From Vreelandella lionensis (lineage in GTDB: Bacteria > Pseudomonadota > Gammaproteobacteria > Pseudomonadales > Halomonadaceae): a DNA stretch of 64,000 bases. Of this stretch, positions 9,743 through 19,358 are shown piece after piece. Numbering within the stretch: position 1 is the first letter of the stretch; every line of letters begins with the position of its first letter. The stretch lies in assembly GCF_002087295.1 (NCBI RefSeq), contig NZ_MWVI01000099.1:62001-126000 (forward strand), read 5' to 3'. A program made the translations under genes and the position numbers. The notes beneath the pieces were generated by a model, which did not search any database, was not told the DNA's origin, and worked only from the letters and a program-made list of their open reading frames with translations.

Positions 9743-10398
9743 CAATGTTTAAACCTCCGGTAACAGTAGCACTAACAGGTGCTTCAGGCGCTCAGTATGG
9801 TCTTCGCTTGATCGATGTGCTGGTCGAGGCGGGGCATGAAGTGTGGGTAATGATTTCCAAAGCGGCTCACATGGTGATTGCCACGGAAACGGATGTGTCA
9901 CTCCCTGCCCAGCCGCAGCGATTGGTAGAGGCGCTCACAGAAAAAAGCGGTGCCCAACCAGGGCAAATTCGCTGTTTTGGTCGAGAAGACTGGATGGCAC
10001 CGGTAGCATCTGGGTCAGGCGCACCTTCGGCTATGGTGATTTGCCCCTGTTCGACGGGCACGCTCTCGGCGGTTGCGACCGGCGCCAGCAATAATTTGAT
10101 TGAGCGCGCCGCCGATGTCGCCATCAAAGAGCGCCGTACGCTGGTGATGGTGCCACGCGAAAGCCCGTTTTCTCCCATTCATTTAGAGCACATGCTGGCG
10201 CTTAGCCGCCTGGGTGTGGTGATTTTGCCCGCCGCTCCAGGGTTTTATCACCGCCCTCAAAGCATGGAAGATCTGATCGACTTTATTGTTGCGCGCATAC
10301 TCAATCAGTTGGGTATTGCCCACCGCCTGATGCCCCGCTGGGGCGAAGAGCAGCATTCAACACATGCATCCAGCGATGCGGAGAACAAGGAAGGCTAA
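9739..10398 (+). CDS. ubiX: Flavin prenyltransferase UbiX
   Basis: Makes prenylated FMN for the UbiD decarboxylase in ubiquinone synthesis. The protein starts MTMFKPPVTVALTGASGAQYG with the family's GASGA phosphate loop. CPCSTGTLSAVATGASNNLI and ERRTLVMVPRESPFSPIHLE (the flavin and prenyl-phosphate contacts) follow. The GTG at 9739 overlaps the mpl stop and implies translational coupling; an ATG at 9745 is an alternative start. The C terminus has ~15 extra polar residues. mpl-ubiX adjacency is common in pseudomonads and relatives. Confidence 0.94.
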   Translation: MTMFKPPVTVALTGASGAQYGLRLIDVLVEAGHEVWVMISKAAHMVIATETDVSLPAQPQRLVEALTEKSGAQPGQIRCFGREDWMAPVASGSGAPSAMVICPCSTGTLSAVATGASNNLIERAADVAIKERRTLVMVPRESPFSPIHLEHMLALSRLGVVILPAAPGFYHRPQSMEDLIDFIVARILNQLGIAHRLMPRWGEEQHSTHASSDAENKEG

Positions 10399-10400
10399 TC

Positions 10401-11024
10401 ATGATGTCATGGGCGACGCTATCGGTGTTTGTACCCACGTTTCTGTTTGTTTCTTTAACCCCCGGTATGTGCATGACGCTTGCCATGGTGCTGGGCATGA
10501 CCCAAGGGGTGAAGCGCACGCTGTGGATGATGGTGGGGGAGTTGATTGGCGTTGGGTTTGTGGCTGCCGCCGCTGGTGCGGGCGTGGCCGCATTGATGCT
10601 TCGCCAGCCAGAGCTGTTTATCGCTTTTAAGTGGGTAGGCGGCGCTTACTTGGCTTATCTGGGAATTATGATGTGGCGCTCACGGGGGCGCATGGCGATT
10701 CCAAGCGAGTTAGATACTGGCCCTGCCGCTGGGCGTCTTCAGCTTGCCACCCAAGGTTTGGTGACGGCCGTTGCCAACCCAAAGGGATGGGCGTTTTTTA
10801 TGGTGCTACTGCCGCCGTTTTTAGACGGTAGCAGGCCGCTTGCCCCGCAGCTGAGCATGCTGATTGCGGTCATTCTCACCATTGAGTTTGCCAGTATGTT
10901 GGTATACGCCACCGGCGGCAAAACGTTGCGTAAGCTGCTAGGTAAAAGCGGCAATGTGAGGCTGCTTAACCGCATCGCGGGCACATTGATGATGGGCGTA
11001 GGCGTGTGGCTGGCATTGGGTTGA
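10401..11024 (+). CDS. LysE/RhtB family amino-acid exporter
   Basis: A 207-residue integral inner-membrane protein with about six hydrophobic segments. It begins MMSWATLSVFVPTFLFVSLTPGMCMTLAM; the TPGP-like TPGM motif near residue 20 and the internal NPKGWAFFMVLLPPFL are signatures of the LysE/RhtB family, which exports basic amino acids, homoserine or threonine. AAGGAAGG precedes the ATG pair, 2 bp after the ubiX stop, so it is probably co-transcribed with mpl-ubiX. The substrate cannot be told from sequence. Confidence 0.9.
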   Translation: MMSWATLSVFVPTFLFVSLTPGMCMTLAMVLGMTQGVKRTLWMMVGELIGVGFVAAAAGAGVAALMLRQPELFIAFKWVGGAYLAYLGIMMWRSRGRMAIPSELDTGPAAGRLQLATQGLVTAVANPKGWAFFMVLLPPFLDGSRPLAPQLSMLIAVILTIEFASMLVYATGGKTLRKLLGKSGNVRLLNRIAGTLMMGVGVWLALG

Positions 11025-11054
11025 ACGAGTCATTCCCTGCATGAATCCCCATGT

Positions 11055-12452
11055 TTAAACGGGCGGGAAAAAAGTAACACGTAGAATGATGAGTAGCAGT
11101 GACCCAAGCAGCAGCCCAAGCCAGGGAAAAGACGGCAAAGGAGGGCGATAACGCCGTTGCCAATTAAGCTGAACAAGCGCACAGACGACCAGACCAAGCA
11201 GCACACCGCCCATTAAGTCGCTGAGCCAGTGGACACCAATGATCAGACGCGAAAGTGCCATTGGGATCGTGATGGCAATGGCAAGCCAATATACCCACAT
11301 CCGCCTTTGTCTCGGCAGCTGTGACGCGACAAAGGCTGCCGTGATACCCACCACTACTACCCATGTGGAGGTATGTGCACTTGGGTAGGAAAATGACCCG
11401 ACTAAATAGTCCGGTGTGTCAGGCCTAGCCCGCGCAAATACGGCTTTACCTAATGTGTTGAGTGCGCCAATACCACCCAGCGCTAGCGCCCCATGGGCAA
11501 GTAGGTCAATACGTTTGACCAACAGCAACCAGAGTGCCCAAGGGGCGACGAGTGTAATAATCCCCGCTTTATCGCCCACTTCGGCAAGTAACAGGCTGGC
11601 GTCTGTTAGCCAGGGAGTTACCAGCCAGGAGAAGAGTCGCTGCGCCTGCAAGTCAATCAGCAAAGGGCTTGGGTGCTGCATGACCATCAGTGTCCAGGCG
11701 GATGCTGCGGTAAGCGCTATGATGCATAAAAAGAGTGAGGCTAAAGGCACCTCGCCGCTGCGACTCATAGCGAGCCACGGGCGGCGCATGGCGGGTATTC
11801 GGCGAGCAATACGTGCAATTGCAAAGTACACCCGCCCCTTGTGACCTACTTGCGCGCGGCCCCAGGAGAACATTATGGCCAGTGCCACGACGCTAACGGC
11901 CATCATCACCACGGCCATTTCAACATTGGCGGGCAGGTTGAGCCGCTGTTGCCAAGTGTGGCCCAGCAGGTAGCCGGGTAAAACGTATGCCGGTGCCCAA
12001 AGAGCAGCAGAAATTACGTTGGCTAAGAGAAAGGGGCGCGCTGGCATATGCATCATGCCCGCGATGAGCGGAATAATAGGGCGCACGGGTCCGACAAAGC
12101 GCCCAATAAACACCGAGTAGATACCATAACGCTCAAAAAAACGGGCGCCTCGGCCTAGCCATTCGGGATGAAGCGAAAGCGGCCAACGGGTCACCACGGT
12201 ATCGCGGTGGCGATAGCCTAAAAAGTAGCTAAGCCCATCGCCTAGTACAGCCCCTGCGAAGGCTGCGCCGATTAGCCACGGTAGCGCGACCATTTGATGC
12301 CCTGCCATAGAGGCAGCGGCAGTGATAAGCACAACGCCGGGCACCAGTAAGCCTACCAGCGCTAGAGATTCCACCATGGCAATCCCCAGCACCAGTAGGA
12401 GCAGCAACGTAGGTGAAAGCGACAGAGATAACAGTGTGTCGGCGATAGACAA
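11055..12452 (-). CDS. DedA family membrane protein fused to a PAP2-family phosphatase
   Basis: A 465-residue polytopic protein with two domains. Residues ~1-200 are DedA/SNARE-associated: ESLALVGLLVPGVVLITAA, GAVLGDGLSYFLGYRHRD and FIGRFVGPVRPIIPLIAGMM. Residues ~235-450 are PAP2-type, with the three phosphatase motifs: KAVFARARPD (Kx6RP), YPSAHTS (PSGH variant with Ala) and SRLIIGVHWLSDLMGG (SRx5Hx3D). This architecture suggests lipid transport or flipping coupled to dephosphorylation, for example undecaprenyl-pyrophosphate or phosphatidate recycling. That role is inferred from the families. The gene lies 23 bp after the second degenerate-GGDEF gene and probably shares its operon. Confidence 0.9.
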   Translation of the reverse strand: MSIADTLLSLSLSPTLLLLLVLGIAMVESLALVGLLVPGVVLITAAASMAGHQMVALPWLIGAAFAGAVLGDGLSYFLGYRHRDTVVTRWPLSLHPEWLGRGARFFERYGIYSVFIGRFVGPVRPIIPLIAGMMHMPARPFLLANVISAALWAPAYVLPGYLLGHTWQQRLNLPANVEMAVVMMAVSVVALAIMFSWGRAQVGHKGRVYFAIARIARRIPAMRRPWLAMSRSGEVPLASLFLCIIALTAASAWTLMVMQHPSPLLIDLQAQRLFSWLVTPWLTDASLLLAEVGDKAGIITLVAPWALWLLLVKRIDLLAHGALALGGIGALNTLGKAVFARARPDTPDYLVGSFSYPSAHTSTWVVVVGITAAFVASQLPRQRRMWVYWLAIAITIPMALSRLIIGVHWLSDLMGGVLLGLVVCALVQLNWQRRYRPPLPSFPWLGLLLGSLLLIILRVTFFPPV

Positions 12453-12475
12453 GGGCGATTCCGTCCGCAGATGGG

Positions 12476-13402
12476 TTACACGTTGGCAATAGCTTCGGCA
12501 CGCGCTTCCAGGCGCTGTACATATCGCTCGAAGCTCTCTTTGCGAAGAGGCAGGCAGGTGGTAATGCGCGCTTCTAGCTGCCCAGTTTCCACTAGCACAC
12601 GAAGGGAAAGCGCTCTCTGTAAGCGCTCCCTAACAAGCAAGGCGCCACTTTCACTGGTATCGGGTAGGACCAGCCAGAATGTCGCATTGCCAGCGCGACC
12701 CAGAATATCGTGATCACGGCAACGGCTATTGACCTCGCTGCACAGGGCACCCAATAAGGCGGTTTGTGCACGGTGACCAAACTGCTCTTCTGCCATATCC
12801 AACTGTGGTAAGTGAAGCACTAGGACCGCCAAGCGCTTATTGAGCATTGCCGCCCGTTGAAATTCATTATTGAGCCGCTCTTTCAGCGTATCAATATGGT
12901 AAGCATCACAGTCGCTATCGTTTGGGTCTGTGGCCCGCAGCAGCGCCCGGCGGCGTGCATGTTCCCAGGGGGGAAGGGCGAGCAGTAGCGTCAACGCCAC
13001 ATGACTAAGTGAAAAAGCAGTCGTCTCAAAAGGTGCTAGCCACCACCAGGCGGAAAGGCAAACCATATTCAGACTAAGCGCGCTCCAAAGCGGCAACAGT
13101 AAAAATGTGGCTGCAATGGGTAAGCCGAGCCATAGGGGCGCTGGGCTTGGCTGTGTATAGGTGGCGGTTAGCACAACAATATAGATGCTCGCCAATAACA
13201 GTATGCGCGGTATGCAGGGGCGAAACCCTTGGCCTAAATGCATCAGCAAACTGACCAATAACAGCATTGCCAAAAATAGCGGTATTAGCAGTTCGCGGTA
13301 GCTGCCCATCGCGTACAGCCACATCATGTAGCCCACCATGATGAACATACTGGCGCTATAGGCCGCAGTCATCAGTCGCTTGGGCAGTGGCGGCACTCTC
13401 AT
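12476..13402 (-). CDS. Membrane protein with a degenerate GGDEF-like domain
   Basis: A 308-residue protein. Residues ~1-160 hold about five or six hydrophobic segments (for example FIMVGYMMWLYAMGSY and LLIPLFLAMLLLVSLLMHLG). Residues ~165-308 are soluble and resemble a GGDEF fold: ALLRATDPNDSDCDAYHIDTL mimics the DxLTGLxNR entry, KRLAVLVLHLPQLDMAEEQF the substrate strand, and the signature position reads GRAGNATFWLVLP, where active cyclases have RxGGDEF. The catalytic and metal residues are absent, so it probably senses or scaffolds rather than makes c-di-GMP. The ATG overlaps the stop of the upstream gene by 4 bp, so translation is coupled. Confidence 0.7.
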   Translation of the reverse strand: MRVPPLPKRLMTAAYSASMFIMVGYMMWLYAMGSYRELLIPLFLAMLLLVSLLMHLGQGFRPCIPRILLLASIYIVVLTATYTQPSPAPLWLGLPIAATFLLLPLWSALSLNMVCLSAWWWLAPFETTAFSLSHVALTLLLALPPWEHARRRALLRATDPNDSDCDAYHIDTLKERLNNEFQRAAMLNKRLAVLVLHLPQLDMAEEQFGHRAQTALLGALCSEVNSRCRDHDILGRAGNATFWLVLPDTSESGALLVRERLQRALSLRVLVETGQLEARITTCLPLRKESFERYVQRLEARAEAIANV

Positions 13403-14253
13403 GCGGCCTCACTTAGCCGACGTTTCGGGTAGCGGCTTAGGGCTTCGATTGAGAGTGACGCCAGCTCGATCTCCCTTAGGGGCTGGTGATAAATGGCGGC
13501 GCTGTCGGGTAGAACAGCACATAGGAGCTCGCGCCGTTTAGCGGCCTCTTTGGGCGTTCTCGATAATATGAGGGTGGCGAGTGTCGTGCCATTCAGTCGA
13601 TAGACGTTTTCAAACTTATAAGTCAACTCGCAGAGTTTTTGGGCGACTGGCCAAAGTTGGTGCCGCTTTACTTGAATGACTAACACTTCGGCATGGATAG
13701 CTTCCCGCTCTGAGCGGGTTTGTTCTCGCAGTAAATCGCGTAAGAGCTGCTCGCCTGCCCATAGGTTTGCTCCTGGTACTAGCCTTAGGCGTTGGCGTAT
13801 ATCGCCATTCATATTAATTAACTGGTGAGTGCGTGAAAGGGCCAGTACGCTGAGTGTTGCCAGCGATAAAACCATTAGGAGCCACTCCGGTAGGCTCACC
13901 ACGGGAGCGAGTAGTAAGCAGCTAAGCATGGCCGCGCATGCATTAAAAATGGCGGCCCAGCGATGTTGAGGCAGCATAAACACTGCTCCCCATGCCCAAA
14001 TAAGCAGCGCATGCCGCTCAGGTGCGGCGGCAATTAACCCTAGTAGTAGCGTTCCAGCGAGCATCTGCCAGGGCAGCCCAGGAGAGCGGCGATGGCTAAA
14101 ATCCAGTACCAGCGCCGTAATAAAGAGCCAACCAACCGACAGCCAGAGTAACAGGGCAGCTGCTGGCGGCGCCATGGGCGTCCATAAAGCCAGCGCCACG
14201 GCAGCGGCGAGTAGATTGGCTCTTAGCAGGCTGATTTTGTATTTGCTTTGCAT
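13399..14253 (-). CDS. Membrane protein with a degenerate GGDEF-like domain, first gene of the pair
   Basis: A 284-residue protein with the same layout as its downstream neighbour: about five transmembrane segments over residues ~10-145, then a soluble region. The likely helix MNGDIRQRLRLVPGANLWAG leads into AEVLVIQVKRHQLWPVAQ, and RLNGTTLATLILSRTP stands where RxGGDEFxxLL would be. It has no GGDEF residues, inhibitory RxxD site or other catalytic motif. The shared design and 4-bp overlap suggest a diverged tandem duplication. Its own family is unknown to me; the GGDEF-like reading comes from pattern alignment by eye and should be tested by structure prediction. Confidence 0.6.
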   Translation of the reverse strand: MQSKYKISLLRANLLAAAVALALWTPMAPPAAALLLWLSVGWLFITALVLDFSHRRSPGLPWQMLAGTLLLGLIAAAPERHALLIWAWGAVFMLPQHRWAAIFNACAAMLSCLLLAPVVSLPEWLLMVLSLATLSVLALSRTHQLINMNGDIRQRLRLVPGANLWAGEQLLRDLLREQTRSEREAIHAEVLVIQVKRHQLWPVAQKLCELTYKFENVYRLNGTTLATLILSRTPKEAAKRRELLCAVLPDSAAIYHQPLREIELASLSIEALSRYPKRRLSEAA

Positions 14254-14408
14254 GGTGGCTTACTATTTACCTGATAGCGGTTGGCCTATTTAGCAGTAGC
14301 ATAACGCATTGCTTGGCCTAGTCCTTTGAATCACTCAGTATAATGCCCAAATGGCGTAATATAAGCCCACTTCACTTAGCAACGCTGACCACAACACCGG
14401 GAGATAGT

Positions 14409-15715
14409 ATGCGCGGTTCTGATGCATTCCAAGAAGACGCCCAACACCATTTGGCTGCCGGGGATGTGCCCGCGTATATGCAGGCCCTGGGGCAGGGCGC
14501 TCGGGCAGCGGCAAGCGCATTGCGACGTGCCAATACCCACATTAAGAATCAAGCGCTTGAGGCAATGGCGCAACGTGTGGCGGCGGCACGCAGTGATATT
14601 CTGCAGGCCAATGCCGAGGACATGCAGCGTGGGCGTGACAATGGGCTAGACAATGCACTGCTAGACCGGCTGGCCCTGAATGACCAGCGCATTGACGCGA
14701 TGATTGAAGGTCTTCGCCAAGTGGCAGCGCTACCCGATCCGGTGGGTGAGATTGACGGCATGAGCTACCGCCCCAGCGGCATTCAGGTTGGCAAAATGCG
14801 CGTTCCGCTGGGAGTTATCGGCATTATTTATGAGTCACGCCCCAATGTAACGATCGAAGCGGCCAGCCTGTGTCTTAAATCGGGAAATGCTTGCGTGCTA
14901 CGCGGTGGCTCTGAAGCCAGCGCCTCTAATGCAGCGCTTAGCCGCTGCCTTCAGGCAGGGCTAGCCGATGCGGGCCTGCCAGCGGGCAGTGTGCAGGTAG
15001 TGGCCACTACCGACCGTGCGGCCGTAGGTGAAATGATCAGTATGCCTGCCTATATTGATGTGATTATTCCTCGCGGCGGTAAGTCACTGATTGAGCGTAT
15101 TTCCCGCGAAGCTAAAGTACCGGTTATCAAACATTTGGACGGCGTATGCCACGTCTATATTGATACCACCGCCGATCCCGCTAAAGCGTGGCGATTGCCG
15201 TTAATGCCAAAACGCACCGCTATGGCACCTGCAACACCATGGAGACGCTGCTGGTGGATGCGCCCGTTGCCGATATTTTGCTGCCGGAGCTGGCCCGGGC
15301 CTATGCAGAACATCAGGTAGAGCTGGGTGGCTGTGAGCGCACGCGCGCGTTACTTCCCCAAGCCACTTTGGCTACAGAGGACGATTGGCATGCGGAGTAT
15401 TTGGCGCCGATCCTCGCCATTAAAGTGGTCGATGGAATGGAAGAGGCGATTGAGCATATTGAGCGCTACGGCTCGCACCATACCGACGCGATTGTGACTC
15501 AAGACTACTCGCTGGCGCGGCGTTTTATGGCCGAAGTGGACTCAAGCTCAGTGATAGTGAATGCCTCTACCCGTTTTGCGGATGGCTTTGAGTATGGGTT
15601 AGGGGCAGAAATCGGTATCTCCACTGATAAGCTTCACGCCCGTGGTCCGGTGGGGCTTGAAGGCTTAACGACTCAAAAGTATATCGGATTGGGTGACGGC
15701 CAGGTTAGACAATGA
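14409..15715 (+). CDS. proA: Gamma-glutamyl phosphate reductase (one frameshift)
   Basis: Second enzyme of proline synthesis, reducing glutamyl-5-phosphate with NADPH. The N-terminal part has [20 protein letters not shown] and [16 protein letters not shown] plus [14 protein letters not shown]. After ADPAKA at about 15187 the frame breaks, and the catalytic-cysteine block [20 protein letters not shown] continues in another frame. One missing G (GCGGTG read as GCGTG) explains it. The joined protein would be 435 residues, normal size. The start [10 protein letters not shown] (14409) is preferred; an in-frame ATG 22 codons upstream encodes nonconserved sequence. It heads a long plus-strand run of cell-wall genes; its stop overlaps the nadD ATG. 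Confidence 0.9.
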
Positions 15716-16386
15716 GTGACACGCCCAGCATCGCCGGGCCAATGCGGGTAGGTATGCTCGGGGGGACATTTGACCCCATTCACAACGGCCATCTGCGCAG
15801 CGCTGTAGAAGTGCGCGAGGTGTTAGGCCTCAATACGCTGCATATGGTGCCCGCGCCACAGCCGCCCCTGCGAGATACACCGCAGGTGTCGGCTGCCCAG
15901 CGCTTAGCCCTCTTAAAAGCGGGCATTGGCGATACGCCAGGGCTGTTAGCGGATGATCGAGAGCTTCAGCGCGACGGCCCCTCATACAGCGTGGATACGC
16001 TGGCGGAACTCCGCCAGCAGTATGGCGACGATGTACCGTTAGTCATGGTGATCGGCTTCGATGCCTTTTTACGTTTGGCGAAGTGGGACCGTGCAGAGCA
16101 GCTTTTCGAGTTGGCCCACCTAGTGGTCATTGCCCGCCCAGGTTATCAATCTTCTTGGCCCTCAGCATTGAAGGAACTGGTCGGCAATCGAGAAGTCGAT
16201 AGTGTCGATGTATTAATGCAGCGCACGAGAGGCGGAATGTTGATGCTTGAGTTGCCGTCTTTAATGGCGATATCTGCCACTTATATTCGGGAGCGGCTGC
16301 AGGCGGGTAAAAGCGTGCGCTACTTACTACCAGAAGCGGGAGAACAGGCTATTTTTTATCAAGGGCTTTATCAATCCGATGAATAG
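15712..16386 (+). CDS. nadD: Nicotinate-nucleotide adenylyltransferase
   Basis: Transfers AMP from ATP to nicotinate mononucleotide in NAD synthesis. The 224-residue protein has the nucleotidyltransferase entry [20 protein letters not shown] with the HxGH-type site (HNGH), [37 protein letters not shown] and the C-terminal [10 protein letters not shown] (the ISxTxxR motif). The first ~11 residues before RVGMLGG are extra, but the ATG overlaps the proA stop (ATGA), which favours this start. Followed by rsfS as in many gammaproteobacteria. Confidence 0.94.
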   Translation: MSDTPSIAGPMRVGMLGGTFDPIHNGHLRSAVEVREVLGLNTLHMVPAPQPPLRDTPQVSAAQRLALLKAGIGDTPGLLADDRELQRDGPSYSVDTLAELRQQYGDDVPLVMVIGFDAFLRLAKWDRAEQLFELAHLVVIARPGYQSSWPSALKELVGNREVDSVDVLMQRTRGGMLMLELPSLMAISATYIRERLQAGKSVRYLLPEAGEQAIFYQGLYQSDE

Positions 16387-16502
16387 CGCTGGCAGTCGTG
16401 AAAGAAGCCGTTACAATGGCCCGCTTACAGGCTGATGCCACTCGAAATACCGACGTTAGTAACGACACTCGATACCACCACAAGGGGTTGCCTTCAGGAG
16501 TC

Positions 16503-16889
16503 ATGCACATCGATACACTGAAAAACCTAGCGATTGACGCGCTAGAAGAGCTTAAAGCACGCGATATTACTCAACTCGACGTTGCGAAATTAACCGAAGT
16601 TACCGATCTGATGCTGATTGCCAGCGGTACTTCTACCCGCCACGTGGCCGCACTGGCCCAGAACGTTGTCGAAAAAGCCAAGGCATCCGGCCTTCACCCT
16701 CGCGGTGTTGAAGGTGGCGATAATGCCGACTGGGTGCTGGTCGACCTGGGCGATGTGGTGGTTCACATTATGCTTCCAGAAGCCCGTGCGCTGTATGACT
16801 TGGAGCGCCTTTGGGCAGATCTGCCTAGCGACGCTGGCGCGATTAGTGAATCGCTGAAGCAGTTTGAAGAGCGAGCCACGATGTCATGA
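16503..16889 (+). CDS. rsfS: Ribosomal silencing factor RsfS
   Basis: Binds uL14 on the large ribosomal subunit and blocks subunit joining in stationary phase. The 128-residue form starts [20 protein letters not shown] and has [38 protein letters not shown] and [18 protein letters not shown], the full RsfS fold. An in-frame extension to 16398 exists, but CAGGAG just before the ATG at 16503 and family length support the shorter start. The stop overlaps the rlmH ATG (ATGA), indicating coupling. Confidence 0.93.
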   Translation: MHIDTLKNLAIDALEELKARDITQLDVAKLTEVTDLMLIASGTSTRHVAALAQNVVEKAKASGLHPRGVEGGDNADWVLVDLGDVVVHIMLPEARALYDLERLWADLPSDAGAISESLKQFEERATMS

Positions 16890-17353
16890 GGATTCGGCTG
16901 TTAGCGGTGGGTACAAAAATGCCTGCATGGGTGGAACAAGGCGTTGAGACCTACCGCAAGCGGCTCCCTCGGGATTTCACGCTGGAAATTGAAGAAATAC
17001 CGCTTGGCCAGCGTGGCAAAAATGCTGATATCGCTAAAGCCCGCGCGCAAGAGGCGCAGCGAATTCGTGAAAAGCTGCGTGGCGATGAAATCGTGGTGGC
17101 GCTGGAGGTAAAGGGCAAACCCTGGACCACCGAACAGTTGGCGCAGGAAGCGGATGGCTGGCGCATGGAAGGGCGTGATGTGGTGCTGTTGGTGGGTGGC
17201 CCGGACGGCTTAGAGCCTGCGCTTTCCGCTATGGCTGATAAAGCTTGGTCACTTTCGCCGCTAACGCTACCTCACCCGCTCGTGCGAATTATGTTGGCAG
17301 AGCAGCTTTATCGCGCCTGGACACTGCTAGTGGGCCACCCCTATCACCGCTAG
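16886..17353 (+). CDS. rlmH: 23S rRNA (pseudouridine1915-N3)-methyltransferase RlmH
   Basis: SPOUT-class methyltransferase that modifies pseudouridine 1915 of 23S rRNA. The 155 residues match family length and include [40 protein letters not shown], the SAM-knot segment [16 protein letters not shown] and the C-terminal [20 protein letters not shown] with HPYHR. It overlaps rsfS by 4 bp and precedes the PBP2-RodA genes after 95 bp without a terminator, so read-through is likely. Confidence 0.95.
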   Translation: MRIRLLAVGTKMPAWVEQGVETYRKRLPRDFTLEIEEIPLGQRGKNADIAKARAQEAQRIREKLRGDEIVVALEVKGKPWTTEQLAQEADGWRMEGRDVVLLVGGPDGLEPALSAMADKAWSLSPLTLPHPLVRIMLAEQLYRAWTLLVGHPYHR

Positions 17354-17448
17354 TGAGCAACACAGAGTTAATCACTAGCCGTTATGTTGCATTTATTCCC
17401 CACTGGGGCCCCCGCTTTTATTGTTTGATTTGAGAGTCATCTGTTGCC

Positions 17449-19356
17449 ATGCCCCAGCGCCGTGACACGCTAAAAAATCCTGAGCAAGAGCTGCGTATTT
17501 TCCGTGTCAGGGCGCTGCTTGCTGTCTTGGTAGTGATTGTGTTGACGAGCTTGCTGGTAAGCCGCCTTGGCTATTTGCAAATCGTTCAACACGATTTATA
17601 CAGCACGCGCTCCGAGAAGAACCGGGTACGCGTCGAGCCTCTGCCGCCTAACCGCGGGCTTATCTACGATCGTAACGGTGCGCTGCTGGCGGAAAACCGT
17701 CCTACCTACAACCTTACCCTGGTGCGTGAGCGTGTTGATGATCTAGACGACACTCTGGCCCTGCTCGTCGATTTATTAGAGCTACCTGAGGAAGAGATAG
17801 AGGCATTTCAGGTGCGCTCGCGGCAGCGTCAGCGTCCTTTTCAACCTGCACTGCTGATGAGTGACTTAAGCGAAGAGCAGATTGCGCGACTGGCCGTTAA
17901 CCGCCACCGGCTGCCTGGTGTTGAAGTGGAAGCCCAGCTGTTGCGCTACTATCACGATGCTGAAGTCATGGCTCATGCTCTGGGGTATGTGGGACGTATT
18001 AACGCCGAAGAGCTACAGGACTTAGACCCAGGCCGCTACGCGGGCACGCACTTTATTGGCAAGACCGGTGTCGAGCGTTTTTACGAAACCGAGCTACATG
18101 GAGAGGCGGGCCTACGCAACGTAGAGACCAACGCCCCTGGTCGCGTGCTTCGCGAGCTTGGCCGTACTGACCCGGTGCCCGGCGCTAACTTAACGCTTAC
18201 TCTCGACCGTTCCCTGCAGATGCTGGCTTACGAGCTTTTGGATGGTCGGCGTGGCTCTATTGTGGCTATTGTGCCAAATACTGGTGAGATTCTGGCGATG
18301 GTGTCGACCCCTGGGTTTGATAGCAACCAGTTTGTGACCGGGATCGACGTAGCCTCTTATCGAGCACTGCAGGAAGATATCGACCTCCCACTGTTTAACC
18401 GTGCCATTCGAGGACACTACCCGCCGGGCTCCACCATCAAGCCGTTTCTGGCCCTGGCAGGTTTGGTGGATGGGGTCATTACCCCCGACAGCACCATTAA
18501 TGACCCCGGCTTTTATCAGCTACCAAACGACTCCCGACGCTACCGTAACTGGCTGCGCTGGGGGCATGGCCGTGTCGATATGGAGCGCTCGATAGCGGTC
18601 TCCAACAACACCTACTACTACACGCTGGCTCATGACCTCGGCATTGATAAGCTCCATGAGCGTATGACCAACTTTGGTTTTGGCCAGCGCGTTGCCCACG
18701 ATGTGCAGGGGGAAAGCACTGGACTCATGCCCTCCCGAGACTGGAAGCGAGCACGTTTCAACCAGCCCTGGTACCCCGGTGAAACGCTATCGGTGGGGAT
18801 TGGCCAAGGCTACTGGCAGGTCACACCTCTGCAATTGGCCAGCGCCACTGCCGCGTTGGCAAACCGTGGGCACTGGGTGAAGCCTCGCCTTGCCCTGCGT
18901 ATTGGTGAAGAGCCAGTGCCCGAAGAACTACCCGATACGCTCCCCGATATTCAGCTGGCCAACGATAACTGGTGGAACCGTGTATATAGCGGGATGGAGA
19001 AGGTACTCAACGGTAGCGAAGGTACAGCAAGGCGCACTGGCGTAGGGCTTGAGTACCGTATGGGCGGTAAGTCAGGCACTGCCCAGGTGTTCTCACTCGG
19101 CCAGGATCAGCGTTACAACGCGGAGGAGTTAGAGGAGCGGCTACGAGACCACGCGCTCTTTATGGCTTTTGCGCCCATTGAAGAACCGAAAATTGCGGTG
19201 TCGGTGATTGTTGAAAATGCCGGTGGCGGCAGTACGCATGCCGCACACCTGGCACGTGCAATGACGGATGCTTGGCTCCTGGAAGATAATGCCCCTCAAG
19301 TTGACGAAGTCAAAGAAGTGCTAGAAGAAGACACTGCCAACGTGGAGGGTAACTAG
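17449..19356 (+). CDS. mrdA: Penicillin-binding protein 2, elongasome transpeptidase
   Basis: Inner-membrane D,D-transpeptidase for lateral wall synthesis, partner of RodA. The 635-residue protein has one N-terminal transmembrane helix (LLAVLVVIVLTSLLVSRLGY), the PBP dimerisation domain (EPLPPNRGLIYDRNGALLAE) and the penicillin-binding domain. The active serine is in PPGSTIKPFLAL (STIK), SxN is SNN (VSNNTYYYTLA) and the KTG box is KSG (GGKSGTAQVF). Directly followed by mrdB with 2 bp between them, the standard arrangement. No frame problems. Confidence 0.96.
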   Translation: MPQRRDTLKNPEQELRIFRVRALLAVLVVIVLTSLLVSRLGYLQIVQHDLYSTRSEKNRVRVEPLPPNRGLIYDRNGALLAENRPTYNLTLVRERVDDLDDTLALLVDLLELPEEEIEAFQVRSRQRQRPFQPALLMSDLSEEQIARLAVNRHRLPGVEVEAQLLRYYHDAEVMAHALGYVGRINAEELQDLDPGRYAGTHFIGKTGVERFYETELHGEAGLRNVETNAPGRVLRELGRTDPVPGANLTLTLDRSLQMLAYELLDGRRGSIVAIVPNTGEILAMVSTPGFDSNQFVTGIDVASYRALQEDIDLPLFNRAIRGHYPPGSTIKPFLALAGLVDGVITPDSTINDPGFYQLPNDSRRYRNWLRWGHGRVDMERSIAVSNNTYYYTLAHDLGIDKLHERMTNFGFGQRVAHDVQGESTGLMPSRDWKRARFNQPWYPGETLSVGIGQGYWQVTPLQLASATAALANRGHWVKPRLALRIGEEPVPEELPDTLPDIQLANDNWWNRVYSGMEKVLNGSEGTARRTGVGLEYRMGGKSGTAQVFSLGQDQRYNAEELEERLRDHALFMAFAPIEEPKIAVSVIVENAGGGSTHAAHLARAMTDAWLLEDNAPQVDEVKEVLEEDTANVEGN

Positions 19357-19358
19357 CG

